Notes under the pieces: generated by a model
Seen by the model: the letters and a program-made list of their open reading frames with translations, nothing else
Databases searched by the model: none
Told to the model about the DNA's origin: nothing
Part shown: in pieces, positions 7,663 to 15,437 of the stretch
Layout: the number at the start of each line of letters is the position of its first letter
Position numbering within the stretch: position 1 is the stretch's first letter
DNA from: CAYONP01 sp964405335
GTDB lineage: Bacteria; Armatimonadota; UBA10988
DNA length: 29,202 nucleotides
Direction: 5' to 3'
NCBI GenBank assembly: GCA_964405335.1
Contig: CAYONP010000077.1
Coordinates: 1-29,202, forward strand
Program-made: the position numbers and the translations under genes

Positions 7663-8955
7663 CTAGCCTGCCGCGGCCACCAGCCTGGCCGAGGCCGCCC
7701 GCGCGCGGGACATGACCTCGCCGACATCGACGGTCAGGACCCGCCGGTCTCGCATCACCGGCTCGCCGTCGACCATGCTCCAGACCACATCGGCCGCGCC
7801 GGCGGCATAGGCCAGGTCGCTGACCGGGTTGAGGCCGGGGCAGAGGTGCGGCGCGGTGAGATCGACGCCGATGATGTCGGCGCGGTAGCCGGGCATCAGC
7901 CGGCCGAGCCGGTCGATGCCGATCGCCTCGGCGCCGCGCCAGGTGGCCATCTCGAGTGCCTCGACGGCGGTGATGCACTCGGCATCCTGCCGCACACCCT
8001 TGTGCAGCAGCGCGGCGAGGCGGATCTCCTCGAACAGGTCGAGGTTGTTGTTCGAGGCGACGCCGTCGGTGCCCAGGCCAATCGCGCAGCCGGCGGCGAG
8101 CAGATCGGGGATCGGCGCGATGCCGCAGCCGAGCTTCAGGTTGCTGGTCTGGCTGGCCAGCACACCGACACCGTGCTCGGCCAGCAGGGCAATCTCCTCG
8201 GCGTCGACGTGGACACAGTGCGCCGCGCAGCAGGGCACCTCGAACAAGCCCAGCCGCTGCATGTGGCGGACTGGCGTCTCGCCGTGCTCTTCGCGGCTGA
8301 GGGCCAGCTCGCCGGTGGTCTCGCTGAGGTGCGTGTGCACCGGCACACCGCGCTCGGCCGCGGCGGCGATGACCCGGCTGAAATAGGCGTCGGGCACCGT
8401 ATAGGGCGCGTGCGGGCCGAACCGGATGTGGCAGCGCGGGTGTGCTTCGGCCAGGCAGCGGTCGACGAACTCGATCGCCTCGTTGAGCATCTCCTCGGCG
8501 GTCGGGATGACACCGATCAGCACGCCGCTGGGGGCGACTCGCAGGCCGGCGTCGAGCCCGGCGCGGAGGGCCTGGTCGGCGTGCCAGTACATGTCGTGGA
8601 AGCAGGTCACGCCGCCGCGAATCATCTCGACGGCGCCGAGCTGGGTGCCCCAGTAGACGTCGTCGGGCAGCAGGTTGGCCTCGAACGGCCAGATCTTGGT
8701 CTCCAGCCAGGGCATCAGCGGCATGTCGTCGGCATAGGAGCGCATCAGCGTCATGGCGACGTGGGTGTGGGCGTTGATCAGGCCGGGCATGACCGCCTGC
8801 CCGGCGGCGTCGAGGATGGTGCCGTCGGCCTGGTCGCGTGCCGGGCCGACGTAGTCGATCACCCCGTCGCGCACGCCGACTTCGCCGTCGGGGATGACGC
8901 GTCGCTCGGGGTCGAGGCAGATCAGCGTGCCGCCGCGGATGCGGTACGAGGCCAA
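7663..8955 (-). CDS. mtaD: 5-methylthioadenosine/S-adenosylhomocysteine deaminase-type amidohydrolase
   Basis: A 430-residue amidohydrolase of the MtaD/TrzA group, cytoplasmic, that deaminates 5'-methylthioadenosine, S-adenosylhomocysteine or related adenosines in purine and methionine salvage. Metal ligands are visible in order: HTH at 63-65, HTHLSET (H207/H209, E212), AHCVH (H246/H249) and GTDGVASNN (D297). The N-terminal small beta domain starts at IRGGTLICLDP, and a C-terminal return to it includes DIIGVDL and VWSMVDGEPV. The start is a TTG at 8955 with GGAG about nine bases upstream; no better start precedes the beta domain. Family members vary in substrate (adenosine, guanine, chlorinated triazines), so the exact specificity is inferred from overall similarity only. 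Confidence 0.9.
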   Translation of the reverse strand: MASYRIRGGTLICLDPERRVIPDGEVGVRDGVIDYVGPARDQADGTILDAAGQAVMPGLINAHTHVAMTLMRSYADDMPLMPWLETKIWPFEANLLPDDVYWGTQLGAVEMIRGGVTCFHDMYWHADQALRAGLDAGLRVAPSGVLIGVIPTAEEMLNEAIEFVDRCLAEAHPRCHIRFGPHAPYTVPDAYFSRVIAAAAERGVPVHTHLSETTGELALSREEHGETPVRHMQRLGLFEVPCCAAHCVHVDAEEIALLAEHGVGVLASQTSNLKLGCGIAPIPDLLAAGCAIGLGTDGVASNNNLDLFEEIRLAALLHKGVRQDAECITAVEALEMATWRGAEAIGIDRLGRLMPGYRADIIGVDLTAPHLCPGLNPVSDLAYAAGAADVVWSMVDGEPVMRDRRVLTVDVGEVMSRARAASARLVAAAG

Positions 8956-9019
8956 GGGGGCTGCTCCGAGCGGGCAGTCTATGGCGCGGCCCGGCGGTCG
9001 TCAAGGCCGGCGGCGGGTA

Positions 9020-9028
9020 TGCTATGCT
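9020..9028 (+). promoter_or_regulatory. Extended -10 promoter candidate for the 9049 operon
   Basis: TGCTATGCT is an extended -10 (TGn then TATGCT at 9023-9028), overlapping a second TATGCT at 9018-9023. It lies 20 bases before the ATG at 9049, in the 93-bp gap diverging from mtaD. It closely matches TGCTATACT before argB, including the following CGCGC and GGAG. It would drive the long gene run 9049-19699. Confidence 0.5.
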
Positions 9029-9048
9029 ACGCGCCGGAGTGAAGGTCG

Positions 9049-9363
9049 ATGAGCCTGCTGCGCGAGGCGCTGGAACTGGGGCTCGGCGCCCTGGTGCTGA
9101 CCAAGGAGACGGCCGAGGAGATGCTCGCCGGCGCGAGCGAGTTCACCGGCGACGACACCGGCGACCTGCGCGCCAAGGGCCGCCGGCTGGCCGACGAACT
9201 GACCTCACTGATCCGCCGCGAAGTCGACGCCACGGCGGCGCGGGGCGGCTTCGTCCGGCGTGACGACCACGAGGCGCTGGCGGCGCGGGTGGCCGCCCTC
9301 GAAGCGGCGCTCGCCGAGCTGACTCTCGAGCGTGACGGCATCGAACCGGCCGCCGACCTGTAG
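9049..9363 (+). CDS. Phasin-like / polyhydroxyalkanoate granule-associated family small protein
   Basis: A 104-residue, charged, mostly helical protein. The pattern is a short amphipathic start (REALELGLGALVLTKETAEE), a linker, a basic helix ending in RREVDATAARGGFVRRDD, and a C-terminal heptad-rich coiled coil (HEALAARVAALEAALAEL). This resembles the small phasin-like proteins annotated as polyhydroxyalkanoate granule-associated (PhaF/PhaI-like), which have a similar GxAxxTKE start and a final Leu-zipper oligomerisation helix. No PHA synthase gene is nearby, so a storage-granule role is unproven. GAAGG precedes the ATG. The next gene, an AarF-type kinase, begins nine bases after the stop, and the pairing suggests a shared role at a membrane or lipid surface. 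Confidence 0.65.
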   Translation: MSLLREALELGLGALVLTKETAEEMLAGASEFTGDDTGDLRAKGRRLADELTSLIRREVDATAARGGFVRRDDHEALAARVAALEAALAELTLERDGIEPAADL

Positions 9364-9372
9364 GACCAGACT

Positions 9373-11022
9373 GTGCGAGTGCTCGAGCGATTCCGCAATG
9401 CCGCGCGCCTGAACCAGATTGCCGCCACGGCCATCCGGTTCGGGTTCCGGCACGTCGTCCAGCAGACCGAGCAGTTCGAGTGGGGCTTCCGCCGCCGCCT
9501 GCGACGGACCGAGCCAAGCGAGGACCCGAAGCTCTCGAGCATGTCGATGCCCGAGCGGCTCCGGCGCATGTTGGAGACGCTCGGCCCCGCCTTCGTCAAA
9601 CTGGGCCAACTGCTCTCCACCCGTCGCGACCTGATGCCGCCGTGGGCGGTCGAGGAGTTCTCCAAGCTCCAGGCCGACGTGCACCCGATGTCGTACGAGA
9701 CGGTTCGCGAGCAGCTCGAGCGGCATCTTGAACGCCCGCTGCACGAGCTGTTCCGCGAGTTCGACGAGCAGCCGCTGGCCGCCGCCTCGCTCGGCCAGGT
9801 GCACCGCGCGGTGCTGCCCGACGGCACGCGCGTGGCTGTCAAAGTGCAGCGGCCGGGTATGGACAAGCTGGTCGAGCGCGACCTGAGCGTGATGCGCGAC
9901 CTGGCCCAGATGTTCGAAGGCCGGCTGGCCGTGGCGCGCCACGTGCGCCTGACGCTGGTCGCCGACGAGCTGGCTCAATCGATGCGCGACTCGCTGACCT
10001 ACACCATCGAGGCGCGCAACGCCGAGCGGGTGGCGTCGCACCTCGAGGCCAAGGACCCCATCGTCATCCCGCGGGTGCACTGGCCGCTGACCTGCGGCAA
10101 GGTGTTGGTCACCGACCTGCTCGACGGCCCGCACCTGAGCGCCGAGACGCTGCCGCCCGAGGAGCAGCGGGCCGACCTGGCGCGCCGCTTCGCCGATTTC
10201 ATGCTGCGCCAGATCCTGGTCGACGGGTTTTTCCACAGCGATCCGCACCCGGGCAACCTGCTGCTCCTGGCCGACGGCCGGCTTGGTCTGGTCGATTGGG
10301 GCGAGGTGGGGCATCTCAGCCGCTCGCTGCGCGAGAGCCTGGGAGAGATCTTGATTGCGATGGTCAGCCAGGACATCGATCGCCTGACCGACGAGGTGAT
10401 CCACCTCGGCCTGGTCGACGACGAGTCGGACATCGAGGGCTTTCGGCGCGACGTTGCCCGGGCGCTCGACCGGTACCTGGCCCTGACTCGCGAGGACTTC
10501 CCGCTGACCGAGGTGCTGCAGCGCCTGATGGAGCTGAGCTACGAGCACCGCATCCAACTTCCGGCCGAGCTGGCGATGCTGATTAAGGTGCTCGCCGAGA
10601 CCGAGGGGACCTGCCTGCTGCTCGACCCGGAGTTTCAGCTCAAGGAAGCGTTCCGGCCGGTCGTCCGGCGGATCGTCGGCGCGCGGCTCGAGCCGGCGCA
10701 TCTGGCTCAAAACGTCACCCAGGTGCTGCGTCAGGTCAACCGTTTGGCGACCGAGACGCCGCGCAGCATGACCGCCATATTGGCGCGACTCGAGGCGGGC
10801 AACCTGCGGCTCAAGGTCGAGACGCAGCAGCTCAACGACGCCGCCGGCGCGATCGCCCGGGCGGTCAATCAACTGACCCTCGCGCTGCTCGCCGCGGCGA
10901 TGCTGCTGCTCACCGGCCTGTCGTGGCAGCACCAGCAGACCATGGCGCTGGTCAGTCTGGTCGTCGGCGTGCTGCTGGCCGGCGGCGCGGTGCTCTCGGT
11001 CGCCCGCGCGGGGCGGCTGTAG
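9373..11022 (+). CDS. AarF/ABC1/UbiB-family atypical protein kinase
   Basis: A 549-residue member of the ABC1/UbiB family, membrane-associated atypical kinases or ATPases that support ubiquinone and other isoprenoid-lipid metabolism. Hallmarks in order are KLGQ (76-79, the family-specific KxGQ), AAAS (136-139, replacing the glycine-rich loop), the lysine in VAVKVQRP (K157), HSDPHPGN (288-295, with D290 and N295) and the metal-binding triad. That triad is DWG (308-310) here instead of the usual DFG. Two C-terminal membrane helices follow (about 500-545: LTLALLAAAMLLLTGL and MALVSLVVGVLLAGGAVL). The GTG start at 9373 gives the expected N-terminus. It is coupled to a phasin-like gene upstream and rbfA downstream. 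No ubiquinone or menaquinone gene is in the window. Confidence 0.92.
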   Translation: MRVLERFRNAARLNQIAATAIRFGFRHVVQQTEQFEWGFRRRLRRTEPSEDPKLSSMSMPERLRRMLETLGPAFVKLGQLLSTRRDLMPPWAVEEFSKLQADVHPMSYETVREQLERHLERPLHELFREFDEQPLAAASLGQVHRAVLPDGTRVAVKVQRPGMDKLVERDLSVMRDLAQMFEGRLAVARHVRLTLVADELAQSMRDSLTYTIEARNAERVASHLEAKDPIVIPRVHWPLTCGKVLVTDLLDGPHLSAETLPPEEQRADLARRFADFMLRQILVDGFFHSDPHPGNLLLLADGRLGLVDWGEVGHLSRSLRESLGEILIAMVSQDIDRLTDEVIHLGLVDDESDIEGFRRDVARALDRYLALTREDFPLTEVLQRLMELSYEHRIQLPAELAMLIKVLAETEGTCLLLDPEFQLKEAFRPVVRRIVGARLEPAHLAQNVTQVLRQVNRLATETPRSMTAILARLEAGNLRLKVETQQLNDAAGAIARAVNQLTLALLAAAMLLLTGLSWQHQQTMALVSLVVGVLLAGGAVLSVARAGRL

Positions 11023-11031
11023 GAGGAGGCG

Positions 11032-11403
11032 ATGTCGACTCGAATGGCCCGCGTGGCCGCGGCGTTGCGGCGCGATATCGCCGAGATCATCCACGACGAG
11101 ATGAGCGACCCGCGGGTGGTGCTCGTCTCGGTCACCGAGGCGCGGGTCAGTCGCGACCTGATGCACGCCACCATCGCGGTGAGCTGCCTGGGCGATGACG
11201 ACGCACTGCGCGAGGCGGTCGAATGCCTCGAATCGGCCGCCGGCTTCGTCCGCCGCAAGCTGGCCGAGCGGATGAGCCTGCGGGTCGTGCCCGAACTCCG
11301 CTTCGTCGGCGACGACACGTCCGCCCGGGCGGCGCGAATCGAGAGCCTGCTGCGCGAGCACCGCGCCGAGTTCGGGCCCGGCGAGCCAAGCGACGATGAC
11401 TGA
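11032..11403 (+). CDS. rbfA: 30S ribosome-binding factor A
   Basis: A 123-residue protein of the usual RbfA size, binding the 30S subunit near helix 1 of 16S rRNA during late assembly and cold adaptation. The KH-like fold can be followed: the N-terminal helix RMARVAAALRRDIAEIIHDE, the strand DPRVVLVSVTEARVSRDL, the strand ATIAVSCLG, a helix with a SAAGFVRRKLAERMSLR block, and PELRFVGDD near the end. A strong GGAGGAGG ribosome site lies in the nine bases between the kinase stop and this ATG. The last eight bases overlap the start of truB, the common rbfA-truB pairing. Here nusA and infB, which often precede it, are absent, and an AarF kinase takes that place. Confidence 0.95.
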   Translation: MSTRMARVAAALRRDIAEIIHDEMSDPRVVLVSVTEARVSRDLMHATIAVSCLGDDDALREAVECLESAAGFVRRKLAERMSLRVVPELRFVGDDTSARAARIESLLREHRAEFGPGEPSDDD

Positions 11404-12331
11404 GCCGGCCGGCCTGCTGCTGCTTGACAAACCGAGCGGCCCCACCTCGCACGACTGCGTTGCCCGCTGCCGCAAGCTGTTCGGCACCAAGAAGATCGGC
11501 CATGCCGGTACGCTCGACCCCCTCGCCAGCGGCCTGCTCGTCCTCGCTCTGGGCCGGGCGACGCGGCTGCTCGAGTACCTGCTCGGCGCAGGCAAGAGCT
11601 ACCAGGCCGAGGTCCGCTTCGGCGTCGCCACCGACACCTATGACGCGGCCGGCACGGTCACCGAGTGCGGTGACCCGTCGGGGCTGACCCGCGAGTCGGT
11701 CGAGGCTGCGCTGCCTGCTTTCCGCGGCGTGATCGACCAGGTGCCGCCGCCGGTCTCGGCCAAGCAGGTCGGCGGCAAGCGGCTGCACGCGCTGCACCGC
11801 GCCGGGCAGGCGGTCGAGCTGCCGCCCTGCCGGGTCGAGGTGACTCGGCTGGAGCTGACCCGCTTCACCCCGGGCGAGCAGGCGTCCGCGGCGCTGGAGG
11901 TCGACTGCGGCAGCGGCACCTACCTCCGCTCGCTGGCCCACGACCTGGGCCGGGCATTGGGCTGCGGCGCGCACCTGACCGCGCTGCGGCGAACGCGAGT
12001 GGGGCGCTTCGCGGTCGCCGAGGCGGTGACGTTCGACCGGCTCGAGGTTGCAGCCGACCGCGCGGCGCTGCTGCTGCCGCCCGAGTCGGCGGTGGCCGGG
12101 CTGGCCGCGGCGACGACGGCGCACTGGCTCTACATCGCGCAGGGCAAGCGGCTGTCGCCCGAGCAGTGGAGCGGCGCGCCCGACGGCCCGGTGCGGCTGA
12201 TGTCGGCCGGCCGTCTGCTGGCGGTGGGGCGGGCCGAGTCGGGCGGGTTTGTGCCCGAGAAGGTCTTCATCCAGCCCGACGAGGTGGGAGGAGCGGCGGC
12301 CCCGTGGGCCGAACAGGCGCGGCTGAGATGA
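11396..12331 (+). CDS. truB: tRNA pseudouridine(55) synthase
   Basis: Converts U55 of the T-psi-C loop of elongator tRNAs to pseudouridine. It has 311 residues. The opening LLLLDKPSGPTSHD and the catalytic block GHAGTLDPLASGLL with nucleophile D41 are standard, followed by VRFGVATDTYDAAG, the PPPVSAKQVGGKRLHALHR segment, and GTYLRSLAHDLG. A C-terminal PUA-like region (from about residue 245, AQGKRLSPEQW onward) helps bind tRNA. The ATG lies inside the 3' end of rbfA (8-base overlap), and its TGA overlaps the polX ATG, so rbfA, truB and polX are probably translationally coupled. Confidence 0.96.
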   Translation: MTEPAGLLLLDKPSGPTSHDCVARCRKLFGTKKIGHAGTLDPLASGLLVLALGRATRLLEYLLGAGKSYQAEVRFGVATDTYDAAGTVTECGDPSGLTRESVEAALPAFRGVIDQVPPPVSAKQVGGKRLHALHRAGQAVELPPCRVEVTRLELTRFTPGEQASAALEVDCGSGTYLRSLAHDLGRALGCGAHLTALRRTRVGRFAVAEAVTFDRLEVAADRAALLLPPESAVAGLAAATTAHWLYIAQGKRLSPEQWSGAPDGPVRLMSAGRLLAVGRAESGGFVPEKVFIQPDEVGGAAAPWAEQARLR

Positions 12332-14049
12332 CCAACAAGGACGTGCTCGCGGCGCTGAACCGGATTGCCGACCTGCTCCAGCTCAAGGGCGAGGATCCGT
12401 TCCGCGTGCGCGGCTACCAGCGCGCCGCCGACACGATTCGCGGCCTGACCGAAGACCTGACCGACGTCGCCGAGCGGGGCGAGCTCGAGACGCTGCCCGG
12501 CATCGGCAAGGCCATGGCGGCGAAGATCGAGGAGCTGCTGAGCACCGGCGAGCTGGGCTTCCTGAACCAGCTGCAGGCCGAGGTGCCGGCCGGCCTGGTC
12601 GAGCTGCTCGGCGTGCCCGAGCTCGGCCCGAAGACAGCCCGCAAGCTGTATGACGAGCTGGGCGTCGAGACCATCGACCAGGTCGAGGCGGCGGCGGCCG
12701 ACGGGCGCGTCGCGGCGCTGAAGGGCTTCGGCAAGAAGTCGGCCGACAAGCTGGTCGCCAACATCGCGCTCTACCGCCGCGGCCGCGAGCGGGTTCTGGC
12801 CGCCGTCGCCCTGGAGCAGGCCGAACCGCTGCTGGAGCGGGTCCGCGCCGCGGCGGGCGTGCTCGAGGTCAGCCTGGCCGGCAGCCTGCGGCGGGGCCGC
12901 GAGACGACCAAGGACGTCGACATCCTGGCCAGCGCCGAGGACGGCGGGCCGGCGATCGAGGCGTTCCTGGCCTCCGACGGGATCGAGAGTGTCACCGGCC
13001 AGGGCGAGACCAAGGCGAGTGTGCGGCTGAACTCCGGCCTGAACGCCGACCTGCGCGTGGTGCCGCCGGCGAGCTGGGGCGCCGCGCTGCAATACTTCAC
13101 CGGCAGCAAGGAGCACAACATCGCCGTTCGCTCGCGCGCGCGCGAGCGCGGGTTGACCATCAACGAGTACGGCGTCTACCGCATCGGTGATGAGGAGGGC
13201 GAGCCCGTCGCCTCGGTCAGAGAGGAGGAGGTCTACGCGGCCGTCGGCCTGCCCTGGATCGCCCCCGAGCTGCGCGAGGACCGCGGCGAAGTGGCGGCGG
13301 CAGAGGCGGGCGAACTGCCCGAGTTGATCAGCGTCGACCAGATGCGCGGCGACCTGCACACCCACACGCTGTGGAGCGACGGGGCGCAGACGGTGGCGCA
13401 GATGGCCCGCGCGGCACTCGAGCGCGGCGACGAGTACCTGGCTGTCTGCGACCACAGCAAGTCGCTCCTGATCGGCCACGGGCTCGATGAGCAGCGGGTC
13501 CGCGAGCAGGCGAAGGAGATTGAGCAGGCGCGTGCCGAGGTGCCGGGCATCGCCATCCTGCGCGGCATCGAGGTCGACATCCTGAGCGACGGCCGGCTCG
13601 ACCTCGAGCACGACCTACTGGCCGAGCTGGACGTGGTGGTGGCCTCGGTCCACGTGGCCTTCACGCAGGACCAGGAGACGATGACCCGGCGGCTGTTGGC
13701 GGCGATTGAGACGGGACTGGTCGACATCCTGGGGCACCCCACCGGCCGGCTGCTGACCCGCCGTGAGGGGTTCTGGTTCGACTTCGACACGGTGGCCGAC
13801 GCCTGTCTGGCGCATGGTGTGGCGATGGAGATCAACGCCGCGCCCGAGCGGCTCGACCTCGATGAGGTCAACGCCCGGCGCGCCCGCCGGCGCGGGCTGA
13901 TGCTGAGCATCAACACCGACGCGCACCATGTCGACCACTTCGACTTTCGCCGCTTCGGCATCAGTCAGGCGCGCCGCGCCTGGCTGGGGCCCGAGGCCGT
14001 GATCAACACGATGCCGCTCGAGCGCCTGCTCGCGTGGCTGAAGGGCTAG
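12328..14049 (+). CDS. polX: Family X DNA polymerase with PHP domain (PolX)
   Basis: A 573-residue bacterial PolX, the gap-filling polymerase of base excision repair, with a C-terminal PHP phosphoesterase giving 3'-end processing. Helix-hairpin-helix motifs are at 56-64 (LPGIGKAMA), 96-104 (VPELGPKTA) and 131-139 (LKGFGKKSA). The nucleotidyltransferase core has GS (185-186), the metal ligands in DVDIL (D196, D198) and a third carboxylate in LNADLRVV (D241). The PHP domain starts at GDLHTHTLWSDG (H344, H346) and continues through VCDHS, GIEVDIL, SVH, GHPTGR and INTDAHH. All expected catalytic residues appear intact. The start ATG overlaps the truB stop; the open frame upstream of it runs in another frame of truB and is not used. 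Length matches Bacillus PolX (about 570). Confidence 0.95.
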   Translation: MTNKDVLAALNRIADLLQLKGEDPFRVRGYQRAADTIRGLTEDLTDVAERGELETLPGIGKAMAAKIEELLSTGELGFLNQLQAEVPAGLVELLGVPELGPKTARKLYDELGVETIDQVEAAAADGRVAALKGFGKKSADKLVANIALYRRGRERVLAAVALEQAEPLLERVRAAAGVLEVSLAGSLRRGRETTKDVDILASAEDGGPAIEAFLASDGIESVTGQGETKASVRLNSGLNADLRVVPPASWGAALQYFTGSKEHNIAVRSRARERGLTINEYGVYRIGDEEGEPVASVREEEVYAAVGLPWIAPELREDRGEVAAAEAGELPELISVDQMRGDLHTHTLWSDGAQTVAQMARAALERGDEYLAVCDHSKSLLIGHGLDEQRVREQAKEIEQARAEVPGIAILRGIEVDILSDGRLDLEHDLLAELDVVVASVHVAFTQDQETMTRRLLAAIETGLVDILGHPTGRLLTRREGFWFDFDTVADACLAHGVAMEINAAPERLDLDEVNARRARRRGLMLSINTDAHHVDHFDFRRFGISQARRAWLGPEAVINTMPLERLLAWLKG

Positions 14050-14053
14050 ACCG

Positions 14054-14824
14054 TTGGACGTCATCATCCTGGCCGCCGGCTATGCGACCAGGCTCTACCC
14101 GCTGACCCGTGACCGCGCCAAGCCGCTGCTCCGCCTCGGCGACCGGCCGATCATCGATCACATCGTCAACCAGATCGAGCGGCTCGACGGCGTCGACTGC
14201 ATCCACGTGGTGACCAACGAGAAGTTCCACCGCCATTTTCAGGCCTGGGCCGCCTGCCGGGCGGGCAGGCGCCGCATTCGGGTGCACAACGACGGGACCA
14301 CCAGCAACGCCGATCGGCTCGGGGCGATCGGTGACATCGCCTACGTGATCGACCATGCGAAGATCGAGAGTGACCTGTTTGTCGTCGCGGGCGACAACGT
14401 GTTCCAGTTCGATCTCGGCGATGCGCAGGCGTTCTACCGCGCGCACGGCACCACGGCGATGCTCTACCGCGTGGCCGACATGCGCTTGATTCCGAAGTAT
14501 AGCGAGGTCAAGCTGGGGGATAATCAGGTCATCACCAGTTTCGTCGAGAAGCCGCCGGCGCCGACCTCGAACCTGGTCGGCATCTGCTGCTACTTTTTCC
14601 AGCCGGAGCACCTGGGCATGTTCCGACGGTGCCTGGAGCACAATGAGCGCGACAACGACGCGCCGGGGTTCTTCATGCAGTGGCTGCACCGAGAGGCGGT
14701 CGTCCATGGCTACGAGTTCGACGGCCTCTGGTATGACATCGGCGATATGGGCAGCCTGACCGAGGCCGACAACCTGTTCCGCCTCGGCCTCGGTCTGCCG
14801 ACACGGGAGATCTATGCGCTCTGA
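14054..14824 (+). CDS. Sugar-phosphate nucleotidyltransferase
   Basis: A 256-residue NTP transferase of the GT-A-like fold that makes an activated NDP-sugar from a sugar-1-phosphate and an NTP. The N-terminal signature is LAAGYATRLYPLTRDRAKPL (residues 6-25), with the loop that binds the NTP and the conserved lysine. Other markers are AGDNVFQFD (metal-binding aspartate), FVEKPPAP and WYDIGDMGSLTEAD near the C-terminus. There is no left-handed beta-helix domain, so it is a minimal RmlA/GlmU-N type, and the nucleotide and sugar cannot be assigned. The start is a TTG at 14054 with AAGGG about eight bases upstream; this gives the family's normal beginning, M-D-V-I-I-L-A-A-G. It starts five bases after polX and overlaps the next gene by 11 bases. 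Confidence 0.9.
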   Translation: MDVIILAAGYATRLYPLTRDRAKPLLRLGDRPIIDHIVNQIERLDGVDCIHVVTNEKFHRHFQAWAACRAGRRRIRVHNDGTTSNADRLGAIGDIAYVIDHAKIESDLFVVAGDNVFQFDLGDAQAFYRAHGTTAMLYRVADMRLIPKYSEVKLGDNQVITSFVEKPPAPTSNLVGICCYFFQPEHLGMFRRCLEHNERDNDAPGFFMQWLHREAVVHGYEFDGLWYDIGDMGSLTEADNLFRLGLGLPTREIYAL

Positions 14825-15437
14825 GCCGGGAGACCGGGCGGCGACCGTCGACCGCATGTTGACCCGCGCGCGGCTCGAGCGCCGGCGGGGGCAGTTCGCC
14901 GCGGCCTGGCAGGCGCTCGACGATGCGCTGCTGCTCGCCCCCGACTCGCCCGATGTGCTCGAGGAGATGGGTTACCTCAACCTCGACGAGGGCGAGCCCG
15001 AGGCGGCGGCGCAGTGCTTCCGCCGAGTGCTCGATCTCTCGCCCGGCCGGGCCGGCGCGGAGATCGGCCTGGGCAACGCGACCATCGAGGCGACCCGCGC
15101 CGAGCTGGCCGAGGCGCAGGATGACCAGCCCGACACCTCGGCGCTGGCCAAGCGCAGCGGCAGCCATGCCGCCACGCTCTCGTCGCTGCTGCCGGGGCTG
15201 GGGCAGATGTACGCCACCGAGTTCGGCCGCGGTTGGGCCTTCCTGCTCGCGGCGATGCCGTGCTGGTACCTCACCTTCTGGGGCGTCATGAGCCGGATCA
15301 TCCCCGGTGCCAAGGAGGCGCCCGCGGCGCTGCTCTCGCTCGGCCTGACCGGCGTGATCGTGATCCACGGCTTCGCCGGCTGGGACGCCTGGCAGGCCGT
15401 GCAGCGGCTCCACGACGAACGCCGGCAGGTGCTGTGA
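14814..15437 (+). CDS. TPR protein with C-terminal PGLGQ-type membrane domain
   Basis: A 207-residue protein. The first half is helical, with two tetratricopeptide-like repeats (about 14-45 and 48-79; for example FAAAWQALDDALLLAPDSPD and EAAAQCFRRVLDLSP). A charged linker follows, and then a membrane domain introduced by SSLLPGLGQMYATEFGRGW (about 123-141), with helices near 141-158 and 170-186. LPGLGQ-x-Y before the helices is shared with several small TM2/DUF5683-like membrane families whose function is unknown. The TPRs would face the cytoplasm and bind a partner (inference). It begins inside the nucleotidyltransferase gene and its stop overlaps the GTG of the next gene (GTGA). Confidence 0.8.
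   Translation: MRSEPGDRAATVDRMLTRARLERRRGQFAAAWQALDDALLLAPDSPDVLEEMGYLNLDEGEPEAAAQCFRRVLDLSPGRAGAEIGLGNATIEATRAELAEAQDDQPDTSALAKRSGSHAATLSSLLPGLGQMYATEFGRGWAFLLAAMPCWYLTFWGVMSRIIPGAKEAPAALLSLGLTGVIVIHGFAGWDAWQAVQRLHDERRQVL

Noticed and set aside
6473..9004. An 843-codon open frame on the minus strand spanning both the URO-D-like gene and the mtaD region
   Set aside because: Only the part from 7465 to 6473 looks like a protein; the upstream part is arginine- and proline-rich, overlaps mtaD in another frame, and is a by-product of high GC.
9205..11595. A 796-codon minus-strand open frame opposite aarF and rbfA
   Set aside because: It is antisense to two genes with clear family motifs, and its sequence is low-complexity (Gln, His, Arg, Asp) with no recognisable domain.
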